Source: Arthrobacter sp. SPG23 (lineage in GTDB: Bacteria; Actinomycetota; Actinomycetes; Actinomycetales; Micrococcaceae). From it: 64,000 nt of DNA. The stretch is taken from assembly GCF_000876655.1 (NCBI RefSeq), contig NZ_JYCN01000014.1:1-64000 (forward strand), written 5' to 3'. Of the stretch, positions 1-10,775 are shown piece by piece. The position numbers and the translations under genes were made by a program. The notes beneath the pieces were generated by a model. It was not told the origin of the DNA. It ran no database searches and saw only the letters and a list, made by a program, of their open reading frames with translations. Position 1 is the first letter of the stretch. Each line of letters begins with the position of its first letter.

Positions 1-100
1 CAGGCCGCGGGATAGTTTCTAGGTAATGGATCTTCCGGATGAGCCGGGGGCCGCTGGGGATGCCGATCGGATCGGGTCCGTTGACTGAAGGAGAAAACTA

Positions 101-364
101 ATGGCTATTTGGGGTGCAGACATTGCTCAGCTCAAGGCACTGGGAACCAAGCTTCAGGCTGGTTCGTCCGAGATCGAGAAGGCCAAGTCGCAGCTGACGA
201 AGGCTCTTGACAGCACCGACTGGAAGGGCCCGGACGCTGAGAAGTTCCGCAGCGAATGGTCCGGCCGCCACGTAGCGGACCTGGCCCGGGTGGCGCGTGC
301 CCTGGAAGAGGCCGGCAAGCAGGCCAGCAAGAACGCTGCCCAGCAGGAAGAGGCTTCCCGCTAG
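101..364 (+). CDS. WXG100 family (ESAT-6-like) small protein
   Basis: An 87-residue, mostly helical protein with the family's central W-x-G turn at W41-K42-G43, between two amphipathic helices (about 5-38 and 46-80). WXG100 proteins form helical-hairpin dimers and are typically exported by ESX/type VII secretion. No signal peptide is visible, as usual for the family. The start follows GGAGAA about 6 bases upstream. The gene stands alone: no EccC ATPase, EccD or partner Esx lies nearby, and it is closed by a strong terminator. The family call is secure; secretion and partner are inferred. Confidence 0.88.
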   Translation: MAIWGADIAQLKALGTKLQAGSSEIEKAKSQLTKALDSTDWKGPDAEKFRSEWSGRHVADLARVARALEEAGKQASKNAAQQEEASR

Positions 365-390
365 GGAACGCCGCACCGCCGGCAATGCTG

Positions 391-434
391 AAACGGAGGT
401 CCCGGACGCAGCAAAGCGTCCGGGACCTCCGTTT
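391..434 (+). terminator. Rho-independent-type terminator after the WXG100 gene
   Basis: A perfect 19-bp inverted repeat (391-409 and 416-434) with a 6-base loop lies 27 bases after the stop codon. The T-run is short (GTTT), as in many high-GC actinobacterial terminators. It separates the gene from ligA. Confidence 0.85.
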
Positions 435-442
435 GCCGGTAG

Positions 443-3630
<3,188 letters not shown>

Positions 3631-3632
3631 GA

Positions 3633-3664
3633 GCCGGCTCAGGCGTGGCGCCGGCTCAGGCGTG
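3633..3664. repeat. 15-bp direct repeat, 17-bp period, at convergent gene ends
   Basis: GCCGGCTCAGGCGTG occurs at 3633-3647 and again at 3650-3664. The second copy covers the TGA stop and last codons of the minus-strand monooxygenase, so the repeat looks like a small duplication of that gene's 3' end. Confidence 0.8.
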
Positions 3665-5011
3665 CGCGCCCGCGAGTCCGGCGGCGCCTGAGTACCGGTT
3701 GAGCGGGCGCTCCAGCCCGTAATGCCCCCGGAGCGTGTCGGCTGTGTACTCGGTACGGAACAGGCCGCGCTGCCGGAGGACCGGCACCACGTGGTCCACA
3801 AATGTCTCAAGCCCTGAGGGCAATACTGCCGGCATGATGTTGAAGCCGTCGGCAGCGCCGTTCTCAAACCAGAGCTGAATGGCATCGGCCACCTGCTCCG
3901 GTGTTCCTGAGAAGGTGCGGTGCCCGCGGCCGCCACCCAGGCGCCCGATCAGCTGCCGCACCGTGAGGCGTTCGCGGCGGGCAAGCTCCACGATCAGGGT
4001 GTAGCGGCTCTTGGCACCCTGGATGGAATCCTCATCGGGGAGGTCGGCGGGCAGTTGCCTGTCCAGCGGCAGGTCGTCCGGGCTGACGCCCAGCGTCCTG
4101 GCAAGTTCGATCCGTGCATACTCCGGACGGATCAGCTCATCGAGTTCGCGTTCAAGCTTCCTGGCCCCGGCTTCCGTACCGGCCAGCACAGGCACGATTC
4201 CGGGAAGGATCTTGATGCCTTCCGGGTCGCGTCCGGCTGCAGCGGTGCGGGCCTTGAGGTCGCGGTAGAAGCCCTGCGCGTCTTCGAGCGTCTGCTGCGC
4301 CGTGAATACGGCCTCGGCGTAGCGTGCGGCAAGGCCCTTGCCGTCTTCGGAGGATCCCGCCTGGACAATCAGCGGGTAGCCTTGCGGCGACCGCGGAACG
4401 TTGAGCGGCCCGCGCACCTTGAAATGCTTGCCGGCGTGGTCGATCGGCCTGACCTTCTCCGGATCCGCCCAGACGCCCGCTTCCTTGTCCGCCACCACGG
4501 CGTCGTCGTCCCAGCTGTCCCACAGCTTGCCGGCGACGTCGAGGAACTCTGCCGCCCGCTCATAACGCGTTGCATGCGCAGGCTGGTCGTCTACGCCGAA
4601 GTTCCGCGCGGCGTCGGGCCCGGCAGTGGTGACCACGTTCCATCCCGCACGGCCGCCGCTGACGAAGTCGACGGAGGCAAAACGCCTCGCAAGGTTGAAC
4701 GGATCGTTATAGGTTGTGGACGCCGTGGCAATGAGGCCGATCTTCTCGGTTGCTGCGGCGATGGCGGTCAGCAGCACCGTAGGTTCGAGCTTTCCGGCCG
4801 GCCGGCGGCCCACGTTGCCGAAGATCACGGGCGAGTCGGCGAAGAAGATGGAATCGAAGGTGCCGCGCTCGGCAATCCGGGCGAGGGCGCGGTAGTGGCT
4901 GATGTCCAGGCTGGCCAGCGGGTTGCTTTCGGGCAGCCGCCAGGAGGCTTCATGATGCCCGGTGCTCATGAGGAATGCGTTGAGGTGCAGCGTGCGCTGA
5001 GGGGATGCCAT
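3656..5011 (-). CDS. NtaA/DmoA-family FMN-dependent monooxygenase
   Basis: A 451-residue flavin-dependent oxygenase of the bacterial-luciferase superfamily, of the nitrilotriacetate/dimethyl-sulfide/DszA monooxygenase type. Visible signatures are the N-terminal LNAFLMSTGHHEASWR region, FDSIFFADS near residue 55 and the YNDPFNLARRF...SGGRAGWNVVTT block that forms the FMN site. Such enzymes use FMNH2 from a separate reductase to oxidise small sulfur, amine or ether substrates. No reductase or transporter is adjacent, so the substrate cannot be inferred. It converges on the phosphatase gene; only 25 bp separate the two stops. Confidence 0.9.
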   Translation of the reverse strand: MASPQRTLHLNAFLMSTGHHEASWRLPESNPLASLDISHYRALARIAERGTFDSIFFADSPVIFGNVGRRPAGKLEPTVLLTAIAAATEKIGLIATASTTYNDPFNLARRFASVDFVSGGRAGWNVVTTAGPDAARNFGVDDQPAHATRYERAAEFLDVAGKLWDSWDDDAVVADKEAGVWADPEKVRPIDHAGKHFKVRGPLNVPRSPQGYPLIVQAGSSEDGKGLAARYAEAVFTAQQTLEDAQGFYRDLKARTAAAGRDPEGIKILPGIVPVLAGTEAGARKLERELDELIRPEYARIELARTLGVSPDDLPLDRQLPADLPDEDSIQGAKSRYTLIVELARRERLTVRQLIGRLGGGRGHRTFSGTPEQVADAIQLWFENGAADGFNIMPAVLPSGLETFVDHVVPVLRQRGLFRTEYTADTLRGHYGLERPLNRYSGAAGLAGAHA

Positions 5012-5339
5012 GGGAGGGTCCTGTCCATCGGGCGGCGTGGTTGCCGGCGTCGGTGGTGCAAATCAACCACAGCCCGGCGGCGGCCGGCCAGCGCCGCCGA
5101 CCACTGGAGCAACGCCCGGAAATGCAGGGAAACACCCGGAAATACGGGGCCATGCAGGGCAACGCAGAGCAACGCCGCGAAACGGAGGGCAACTCAGGGC
5201 AACACCCGGACGCAGAGCAACGCCGCGAAACGGAGGGCAACTCAGGGCAACACCCGGACGCAGAGCGCGTAGTGATAGTTCAGTCACGGAAACGGCACTT
5301 TCAGGGGAACCGGGATGCGCCCGCGACTACCATGGATAA
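5012..5339. other. Divergent intergenic region with repeats
   Basis: These 328 bases separate the monooxygenase (leftward) from the GNAT gene (rightward) and must hold both promoters. From about 5113 the sequence is a degenerate array of short purine-rich words (GGGAAACACCCGGAAA-like) that passes into an exact 48-bp tandem repeat. I see no convincing coding sequence or clear -35/-10 pair. Confidence 0.6.
5163..5268. repeat. Tandem repeat, 48-bp unit, 2.2 copies
   Basis: Two identical 48-bp units (5163-5210 and 5211-5258) are followed by the first 8 bases of a third. Each unit contains the sub-words GCAACGC, GGGCAACTCAGGGCAACACC and CGGA. The unit is a multiple of 3 and is open in several frames, but no start or function is evident. 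Confidence 0.95.
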
Positions 5340-5843
5340 GTGCATTCGCAGATCATCATTCGTCCCGCCGTCCCGGCCGATTTCGACGCCGTGGCCCGCA
5401 TTACGCGGGACGCCTACCTCGCCGCCGGCTACTTCGCGAGTGCCGACCACCCCTACATGCTTCAGATCCAGGACGTGGCCAAACGGGCCGGCCAGGCCAC
5501 CATCTGGGTTGCCGAGCGGGCGGGGCGCATTGTCGGTTCGGTGACGCTCGCCGTCGCGGGTGAACCTTTCGCGGATATCGCACTGCCGGACGAACTCGAA
5601 TTCCGCATGCTGGTGGTGGACCCGTCGGTCCAGCGCAGCGGCGCAGGCAAGGCCATGGTCGAGGCGATCATCGACCACGCAAAGTCGCTGGACGGCATCA
5701 AGGCCGTGGCCCTCACCACCGGCCGCACGTGGGAGAGCGCGCACGGCCTGTACCGGAAGACAGGCTTCCACCGCGTTCCTGAGCGCGACTGGTTCGTGAC
5801 GGACACCGACATAAAGCTGCTGGTTTACCGGCTCGACGTGTAG
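5340..5843 (+). CDS. GNAT family N-acetyltransferase
   Basis: A 167-residue single-domain GCN5-related acetyltransferase. The acetyl-CoA pyrophosphate-binding loop is Q98-R-S-G-A-G103, preceded by the strand LEFRMLVVDP, and the C-terminal YRKTGFHRV motif is typical of the fold. The substrate is unknown. The GTG start at 5340 is preferred because the RPA..PADFDAVARI strand/helix that opens the fold begins just after it. A RidA-family gene follows 47 bp downstream on the same strand, so the two may be co-transcribed. Confidence 0.88.
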   Translation: MHSQIIIRPAVPADFDAVARITRDAYLAAGYFASADHPYMLQIQDVAKRAGQATIWVAERAGRIVGSVTLAVAGEPFADIALPDELEFRMLVVDPSVQRSGAGKAMVEAIIDHAKSLDGIKAVALTTGRTWESAHGLYRKTGFHRVPERDWFVTDTDIKLLVYRLDV

Positions 5844-5890
5844 CCGCCCTAAAGTGGTGCCGACTCAAGGCACCATCGAAAGGCACACCC

Positions 5891-6274
5891 ATGCGCAAGA
5901 CATTCGGCTCCGGCTCCACGTGGGAGCAGACCCTCGGATATTCCCGTGCGGTGCAGGTGGACAACACCCTGTACATCTCCGCCACCGCGGCGAGCGGCGA
6001 CAACGGCATCGTGGGCGAGGGCTTCTACACCCAGACCAGGTACATCCTGGAAAAGCTGGGCGCCGTCCTGGCCGAGGCCGGATTCGACTATGCCGACGTG
6101 GTGCAGTCCAAGCTGTACCTGACGGACATCAGCAAGTGGGAAGACGCCGGCCGCGCCCACGGCGAAGTCTTCGGCGAGATCCGCCCCACCTTGTCCCTGG
6201 TCCACGTGCTGCCGTTCCTGGACCCCAAGATGCTGGTGGAGATCGAACTGGTGGCCCAGAAGAGCGCCAGCTAA
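5891..6274 (+). CDS. RidA/YjgF family enamine/imine deaminase
   Basis: A 127-residue protein of the YjgF/YER057c/UK114 family. RidA homologues hydrolyse reactive enamine/imine intermediates made by PLP enzymes, protecting metabolism. The conserved active-site arginine is R98 in EIRPT, followed by the typical final strand KMLVEIELVAQ. The Rid7-like N-terminus (GSGSTWEQTLGYSRAV) suggests a subfamily other than archetypal RidA. It converges on the response-regulator gene with 12 bp between stops. Confidence 0.88.
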   Translation: MRKTFGSGSTWEQTLGYSRAVQVDNTLYISATAASGDNGIVGEGFYTQTRYILEKLGAVLAEAGFDYADVVQSKLYLTDISKWEDAGRAHGEVFGEIRPTLSLVHVLPFLDPKMLVEIELVAQKSAS

Positions 6275-6286
6275 CCGGCTCCAACG

Positions 6287-6949
6287 CTACTTCGCAGGCA
6301 GGCCGTAGCGGTGTTCCGGGCGGCCGGTTGTTCCGTAGCGCAGCTGGATGTCGACGGCGCCGTCGTCCGCCAGCGAGGACAGGTACCGCTGGGCGGTGGC
6401 CCGGGAGACTCCCACCCGCCCGGCGACTTCGGCCGCGGAATACTGTTCCCCGGGCACCAGTGATTCGAGCACGGCGGCCTCGGTGGCGGAGCGCGGCTTG
6501 GCGGTGGGCGCCACGTCGCCGGGAATCAGCGAACGCTTGGCCCGTTCCACCGTGTCCTGGTCCAGCGCCCCCGGCTGGGCCAGGATCCGCCGGTACCGGG
6601 CATAGGAGCGCAGCTGCTGCGAGAGGGACTCGGCTGTGAACGGCTTCAGCAGGTAGCCCAGGGCGCCGCGGCGGAAGGCCACCCGCAGCGAGGCCGCGTC
6701 CGACGCCGCACTGAGGATCATGGTGTCCACGTCCAGCTGTCCGAGCAGGTCAAGGCCGGACGCATCCGGCAGGTACACATCCAGCAGCACCAGGTCCGGG
6801 CGCAGGCTGTGGATGGCCTGCAGCGCCAGCGATGCCGAACCCGCTGGCGGCAGCGCCAGGAAACCAGCCACCGAATCCACGTAGGCCGCGTGCAGCTTGG
6901 CGACGTGGAAGTCGTCATCCACGATCAGCACCCTGAAATCCTCAGCCAT
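6287..6949 (-). CDS. CitB/DctR-type response regulator
   Basis: A 220-residue regulator. The receiver domain (about 5-120) has acidic residues D11-D13, the phosphoacceptor D57 in LLDVYLPD and the conserved K102 in LLKPF. The C-terminal part (about 150-215) contains a helix-turn-helix (AAEVAGRVGVSRATAQRYL) of the CitB/DcuR type. Its ATG overlaps the end of the kinase gene by 8 bp; a GGA-type ribosome site lies inside the kinase's last codons. Together they form a sensor pair for a di- or tricarboxylate, judging from the divergent CitMHS transporter. Confidence 0.93.
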   Translation of the reverse strand: MAEDFRVLIVDDDFHVAKLHAAYVDSVAGFLALPPAGSASLALQAIHSLRPDLVLLDVYLPDASGLDLLGQLDVDTMILSAASDAASLRVAFRRGALGYLLKPFTAESLSQQLRSYARYRRILAQPGALDQDTVERAKRSLIPGDVAPTAKPRSATEAAVLESLVPGEQYSAAEVAGRVGVSRATAQRYLSSLADDGAVDIQLRYGTTGRPEHRYGLPAK

Positions 6950-8666
6950 CGTTGTCCTTTCCGGTTACTTCGCTGATCCCGGCGGTGGTCCGCGGCAGTG
7001 TCGCCATAAAGACGGCGCCCGGGCCGCCGGGGGAGCCGGCTTCCAGGACCCGGACGTCCCCGCCGCGGCGCCGCGCAAGCTGCCGGGCCAGGGCCAGCCC
7101 CAATCCCTGCCCGCCGCCGGCACGCGCCGGCCGAGCCGACGTCGTAAACCCCTCGGCGAACACGGCATCCGCACCGGGCCCGTCCGCCCCGCCCGCCGCG
7201 GAGTGCACGGCCAGGCCGTCGCCGGAGTCCGCGACGACTATATGCAGCGTGCCGCCGTCGGGTCCCGGTTCGTCCAGCAGCTCCACTTCCACCCAGCGGT
7301 CCGCCGCGGAACCGGCGACGGCGGCGTTCACGGCGTTGTCGATCAGGTTCCCCAGCACCGTGGTGACGTCCTGCGGCTCGGTGACCTGGCCGCGCACCAG
7401 CGTTTCCGGGCCGATGCGCAGCATCACGCCGCGTTCGTCCGCTTCCACGCCCTTGGCGCCCACGAAAGCCTGCAGGTACGGGTCCTGGAGGAGCTCCGCC
7501 TGGTCCACCGGGAACTTCAGCGGTCCCGTGGCAGCCAGCCGGGCCAGGTAGTCGCGGGCCTGCTGGTGCTGCCCGATGCTCATGAAACCGGCAATGGTGT
7601 GCAGCTGGTTGGCGAACTCGTGGCGCTGGGCCCGCAGCGCCGTGGACATGGTGCCCACGGCATCGAGCTGGCGGGTCAGATGCTGGAGCTCGGTGCGGTC
7701 GCGGAGCATCACCACCCAGCCCAGGTCTTCCTGCCGGTGCAATGCCTTGCGGGCGCTGGCCACCAGCACGCGGCCGCCGGCGATGACTTCGACGGCGTCG
7801 GCTTCCGCGGCGTCCGGCAGGGTCAGCGCCTTCAGCTGTTCCGGGACCGGGGCCTGCTTCCACGGCGTGCCGGCGAGGTCCGGCCGGTCGAGGAGCCGCT
7901 GGGCGGCTGCATTGAAAACACTGATCCTGCCGTCGGCCGAAACGCCGATCACGCCGTCGTCAACGCCCTGGAGAACCGCCACCTGGTCGTGCACCAGCGT
8001 GCTGATCTCCTCCGGTTCCAGGCCGAGCGTCAGCCGTTGCAGGCGGCGGCGCAGGAGGAACGAGGCCAGGATTCCGGCCAGCAGCGAACCCGCCGCGGTC
8101 AGCGCAATCGGCATGATGTCGCGGGCCAGGCTCTGGATCACGCTCTCCGTGGAATACCCCACGCTGACCTCGCCCACCACCGTGCCCGAATCCGGTCCGA
8201 AGACCGGCACCTTGGCCCCCGCTGAGGGCCCCAGCGTTCCAGTGTTCCGGGTGGTGACCTCCTTGCCGGAGAGCGCCTCGGACGGATCCGTACTGACCTT
8301 TTCGCCCAGCCGGTCGGCATCCGGGTGGGCCAGGCGCAGGCCTGTCTCGTCTGTTATCACCACGAACAGCGCCCCGGTGCGGGTGCGGGCACCTTCAGCC
8401 ACCGCCATCAGCGGGCCCGCCAGCAGCACGGATGCCGGGGGAGTGCCCGCTTCGCGGCTGATGGCCTGGACTTCCTGCCGGACCGCAGGATCCGAGGCGA
8501 CGGTGCGGGCCAGGGTGAGCGCCTGGTTCTCGGCTTCGCGGCCCAGCCGCTCGTACGTCAGCCAGGCATGCACGGCGCCGCTGAGCAGCACAACGAGCAA
8601 AACCACTCCGAGCTGGAGCAGCAGGGTCTGCGTGGAGAACCGCAGCGGCGGTGCCGGACGCTTCAT
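6942..8666 (-). CDS. CitA/DcuS-type sensor histidine kinase
   Basis: A 574-residue membrane sensor. TM1 is at about 17-38 and TM2 at about 184-205; they flank an extracytoplasmic Cache-like domain (about 45-178) with the VVITDETGLRLAHPDADRLG motif typical of carboxylate sensors. A PAS domain (about 222-322) follows, then the Spo0B-like phosphoacceptor helix with H349 in LRAQRHEFANQLH, and an ATPase domain with the N-box NLIDNAVNAA and the G-box GGGQGLGL. The start is supported by AGGAGGG just upstream. It presumably controls the divergent citrate transporter; the ligand is inferred. Confidence 0.94.
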   Translation of the reverse strand: MKRPAPPLRFSTQTLLLQLGVVLLVVLLSGAVHAWLTYERLGREAENQALTLARTVASDPAVRQEVQAISREAGTPPASVLLAGPLMAVAEGARTRTGALFVVITDETGLRLAHPDADRLGEKVSTDPSEALSGKEVTTRNTGTLGPSAGAKVPVFGPDSGTVVGEVSVGYSTESVIQSLARDIMPIALTAAGSLLAGILASFLLRRRLQRLTLGLEPEEISTLVHDQVAVLQGVDDGVIGVSADGRISVFNAAAQRLLDRPDLAGTPWKQAPVPEQLKALTLPDAAEADAVEVIAGGRVLVASARKALHRQEDLGWVVMLRDRTELQHLTRQLDAVGTMSTALRAQRHEFANQLHTIAGFMSIGQHQQARDYLARLAATGPLKFPVDQAELLQDPYLQAFVGAKGVEADERGVMLRIGPETLVRGQVTEPQDVTTVLGNLIDNAVNAAVAGSAADRWVEVELLDEPGPDGGTLHIVVADSGDGLAVHSAAGGADGPGADAVFAEGFTTSARPARAGGGQGLGLALARQLARRRGGDVRVLEAGSPGGPGAVFMATLPRTTAGISEVTGKDNDG

Positions 8667-8846
8667 TGCCCTCCTGACGGGGTGGTGCTGACGGGGTGGT
8701 GGCTGCTGAGCTAAATGAGCAAAATGCTCCCAATAAGCAGTATGCCAATCAATTGAGCCAAAGGCACTGCCGTGACGCGGGCCACTCTAACGTCTGTAGT
8801 GCGCATCACACCGGAGTGGTGCCATTGACTGACAAAGGAGCCGGCC
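8667..8846. promoter_or_regulatory. Divergent promoter region of kinase and CitMHS genes
   Basis: This 180-bp gap must carry both promoters. It is more AT-rich than its surroundings around 8711-8760 and contains the small palindrome GAGCAAAATGCTC (8717-8729), a possible site for the response regulator. No convincing -35/-10 pair was assigned. Confidence 0.45.
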
Positions 8847-10313
8847 GTGCTGGTATTACTTGGATTCGCCATGATCGCGGTATTCATGGTGCTGATCATG
8901 ACGAAGAAGTTGACGCCAGTGTTGGCGCTGATCATCGTCCCTACCGTTTTCGGGCTTTTCGCCGGAGCGGGGCTGGGCATCGGGGACATGGTCATGGACT
9001 CCATGAAGTCCATGACGTCCACCGCAGCCCTGCTGATGTTCGCCATCATCTACTTCGGCCTGATGATCGACGTCGGGCTGTTCGACCCCTTGGTGCGGTT
9101 CATCCTCCGCAAGCTGGGCAACGACCCCGCCAAGGTGGTGCTCGGCACCGCCATCCTGGCCGCCGCAGTGTCCCTCGACGGCGACGGCTCCACCACCTTC
9201 ATCCTCACCACCGCGGCCATGCTGCCCGTCTACCTGCGCCTGAAGATGAGCCCGGTGGTCCTGACCTGCGTCGCCGGCCTCGCCAACGGCACCATGAACA
9301 TCCTGCCGTGGGGCGGCCCCACCGCCCGCGCCGCCACGGCGTTGAAGATCGACGTCAACGACGTCTTCGTCCCCATGATTCCGTCCCTGATCGCAGGCCT
9401 CGTGGTGGTCTTCGCCTTCGCCTGGCTGCTTGGCCTGCAGGAACGCAACCGGCTCCGCGCCACCGCACCGGAAATCTGGGGCGTGCCGGATACTGCAGAA
9501 GAGTTCGACGGCGGCATCACCGGCGGCGGTAGCAGCACCTCCCGCCGCGGCCCGGGCAACGGCGGCACCGGCACCGCACCGGGCGGCCCCGCCGTCGGCG
9601 GTTCAGTCGCAGTCCTCGAGCGCACCGAATCCCTCGTGGACGACCATGACTCGGCCATGGCGGACACCGCCCTGGACCCCAACCGCAAGACCCTGCGCCC
9701 CAAGCTGTTCTGGTTCAACCTTGGCCTGACGGTTGCCGTCATGGTCACGCTCGTCGCCAACGTCATTCCGCTGCCGTTCGTCTTCATGGTGGGCTCCGCC
9801 ATCGCCCTGCTCATCAACTTCCCCAAGGTCAAGGACCAGGGTGCCCAGCTCATCGCCCACGCCCCGTCCATCGTGGCCGTGGTCAGCATGGTCATGGCCG
9901 CAGCGGTCCTCACCGGCGTACTGAAAGGCACCGGCATGGTCGAGGCCATGTCCGCCTGGCTGGTCCAGATCATCCCCACCAGCATGGGCCCGTTCATGGC
10001 CGTGATCACCGGCGTCCTCAGCATCCCCATGACGTTCTTCATGAGCAACGACGCCTTCTATTTCGGTGTCCTCCCCGTGCTGAGCGAGACCGCGGCACAC
10101 TACGGCGTCAGCGCCGCCGACATGGCGCGGGCCTCCATCACCGGCCAGCCGTTCCACCTGCAGAGCCCGCTGGTGCCCGCCATCCTGCTGCTCGTGTCGC
10201 TGGCCAAGGTGGACCTGGGCGACCACCACAAGAAGGTGCTGTGGCGTACCGCCGTCATCTCCCTCGTCATGCTCGGTGTCGGAATGCTGACGGGAGCCAT
10301 CGGCATCGGCTAG
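8847..10313 (+). CDS. CitMHS family citrate-metal:H+ symporter
   Basis: A 488-residue membrane protein with about 11-12 hydrophobic spans. Characteristic stretches are SLDGDGSTTFILTTAAMLP (109-127) and the second-half LSIPMTFFMSNDAFYFGVLP block, both typical of CitM/CitH transporters, which import citrate complexed with divalent metal. A hydrophilic central loop (about 200-285) contains a glycine/serine-rich insert (about 222-253). GTG start at 8847 with AAAGGAG 7 bases upstream. Its divergent placement beside a CitAB-like pair supports induction by its own substrate. Confidence 0.92.
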   Translation: MLVLLGFAMIAVFMVLIMTKKLTPVLALIIVPTVFGLFAGAGLGIGDMVMDSMKSMTSTAALLMFAIIYFGLMIDVGLFDPLVRFILRKLGNDPAKVVLGTAILAAAVSLDGDGSTTFILTTAAMLPVYLRLKMSPVVLTCVAGLANGTMNILPWGGPTARAATALKIDVNDVFVPMIPSLIAGLVVVFAFAWLLGLQERNRLRATAPEIWGVPDTAEEFDGGITGGGSSTSRRGPGNGGTGTAPGGPAVGGSVAVLERTESLVDDHDSAMADTALDPNRKTLRPKLFWFNLGLTVAVMVTLVANVIPLPFVFMVGSAIALLINFPKVKDQGAQLIAHAPSIVAVVSMVMAAAVLTGVLKGTGMVEAMSAWLVQIIPTSMGPFMAVITGVLSIPMTFFMSNDAFYFGVLPVLSETAAHYGVSAADMARASITGQPFHLQSPLVPAILLLVSLAKVDLGDHHKKVLWRTAVISLVMLGVGMLTGAIGIG

Positions 10314-10382
10314 GGTAAAGCTGCCCGCGGCTCCTGTTGCCTGCAGCTCACGCTGCCTGAGGCCGGCGCCGCGGGTCGGTGT

Positions 10383-10420
10383 TGCCCGTCTGACGCCCGC
10401 TGGGGGTCGTCAGGCGGGCA
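10383..10420 (+). terminator. Hairpin terminator after CitMHS gene
   Basis: Arms TGCCCGTCTGACG (10383-10395) and CGTCAGGCGGGCA (10408-10420) pair with one G-U. No T-run follows. The hairpin lies between the transporter stop and gatC. Confidence 0.65.
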
Positions 10421-10475
10421 CACTGTTGCAACGTAGACTATGGAGGAAACCAAAACTACATTGCAGGGGAGATCC

Positions 10476-10772
10476 ATGGCTGCGATCAACCGCGACGACG
10501 TCGCGCATCTCGCGCGTCTCGCGCACATCGAGATGAGTGCTGAAGAGCTGGACCGGATGGCCGGCGAACTCGCCGTCATCGTCGAATCAGTGAAGTCCGT
10601 AAGTGAAGCCGCCGGTGATGATGTCCCGGCCACGTCCCACCCGATTCCGCTGACGAACGTGTTCCGCGAGGACGTTGTGGGCCACACCTTCACCTCCGAG
10701 CAGTCCTTGAGCGGTGCCCCTGACGCCTACGAAGGCCGCTTCAAGGTTCCGGCAATCCTGGATGAGGACTGA
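10476..10772 (+). CDS. gatC: Asp/Glu-tRNA amidotransferase subunit C
   Basis: A 98-residue GatC, the small stabilising subunit of the GatCAB complex that amidates Glu-tRNA(Gln) and/or Asp-tRNA(Asn). The N-terminal VAHLARLAHIEMSAEE helix and the C-terminal extension ending in RFKVPAILDED are standard for the family. The start at 10476 is chosen over an upstream ATG at 10440 because AGGGGAGA lies 4-11 bases before it and the family begins at this point. gatA follows after 3 bp. Confidence 0.96.
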   Translation: MAAINRDDVAHLARLAHIEMSAEELDRMAGELAVIVESVKSVSEAAGDDVPATSHPIPLTNVFREDVVGHTFTSEQSLSGAPDAYEGRFKVPAILDED

Positions 10773-10775
10773 CAC

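Noticed and set aside
5163..5268. Possible CRISPR-like or integration repeat
   Set aside because: The two units are directly adjacent with no spacers, there is no cas gene, and no site-specific recombinase is near.
3920..5272. 450-residue open frame on the plus strand across the monooxygenase gene and repeats
   Set aside because: It is antisense to a well-motifed monooxygenase and runs into the tandem repeat. Composition is low-complexity.
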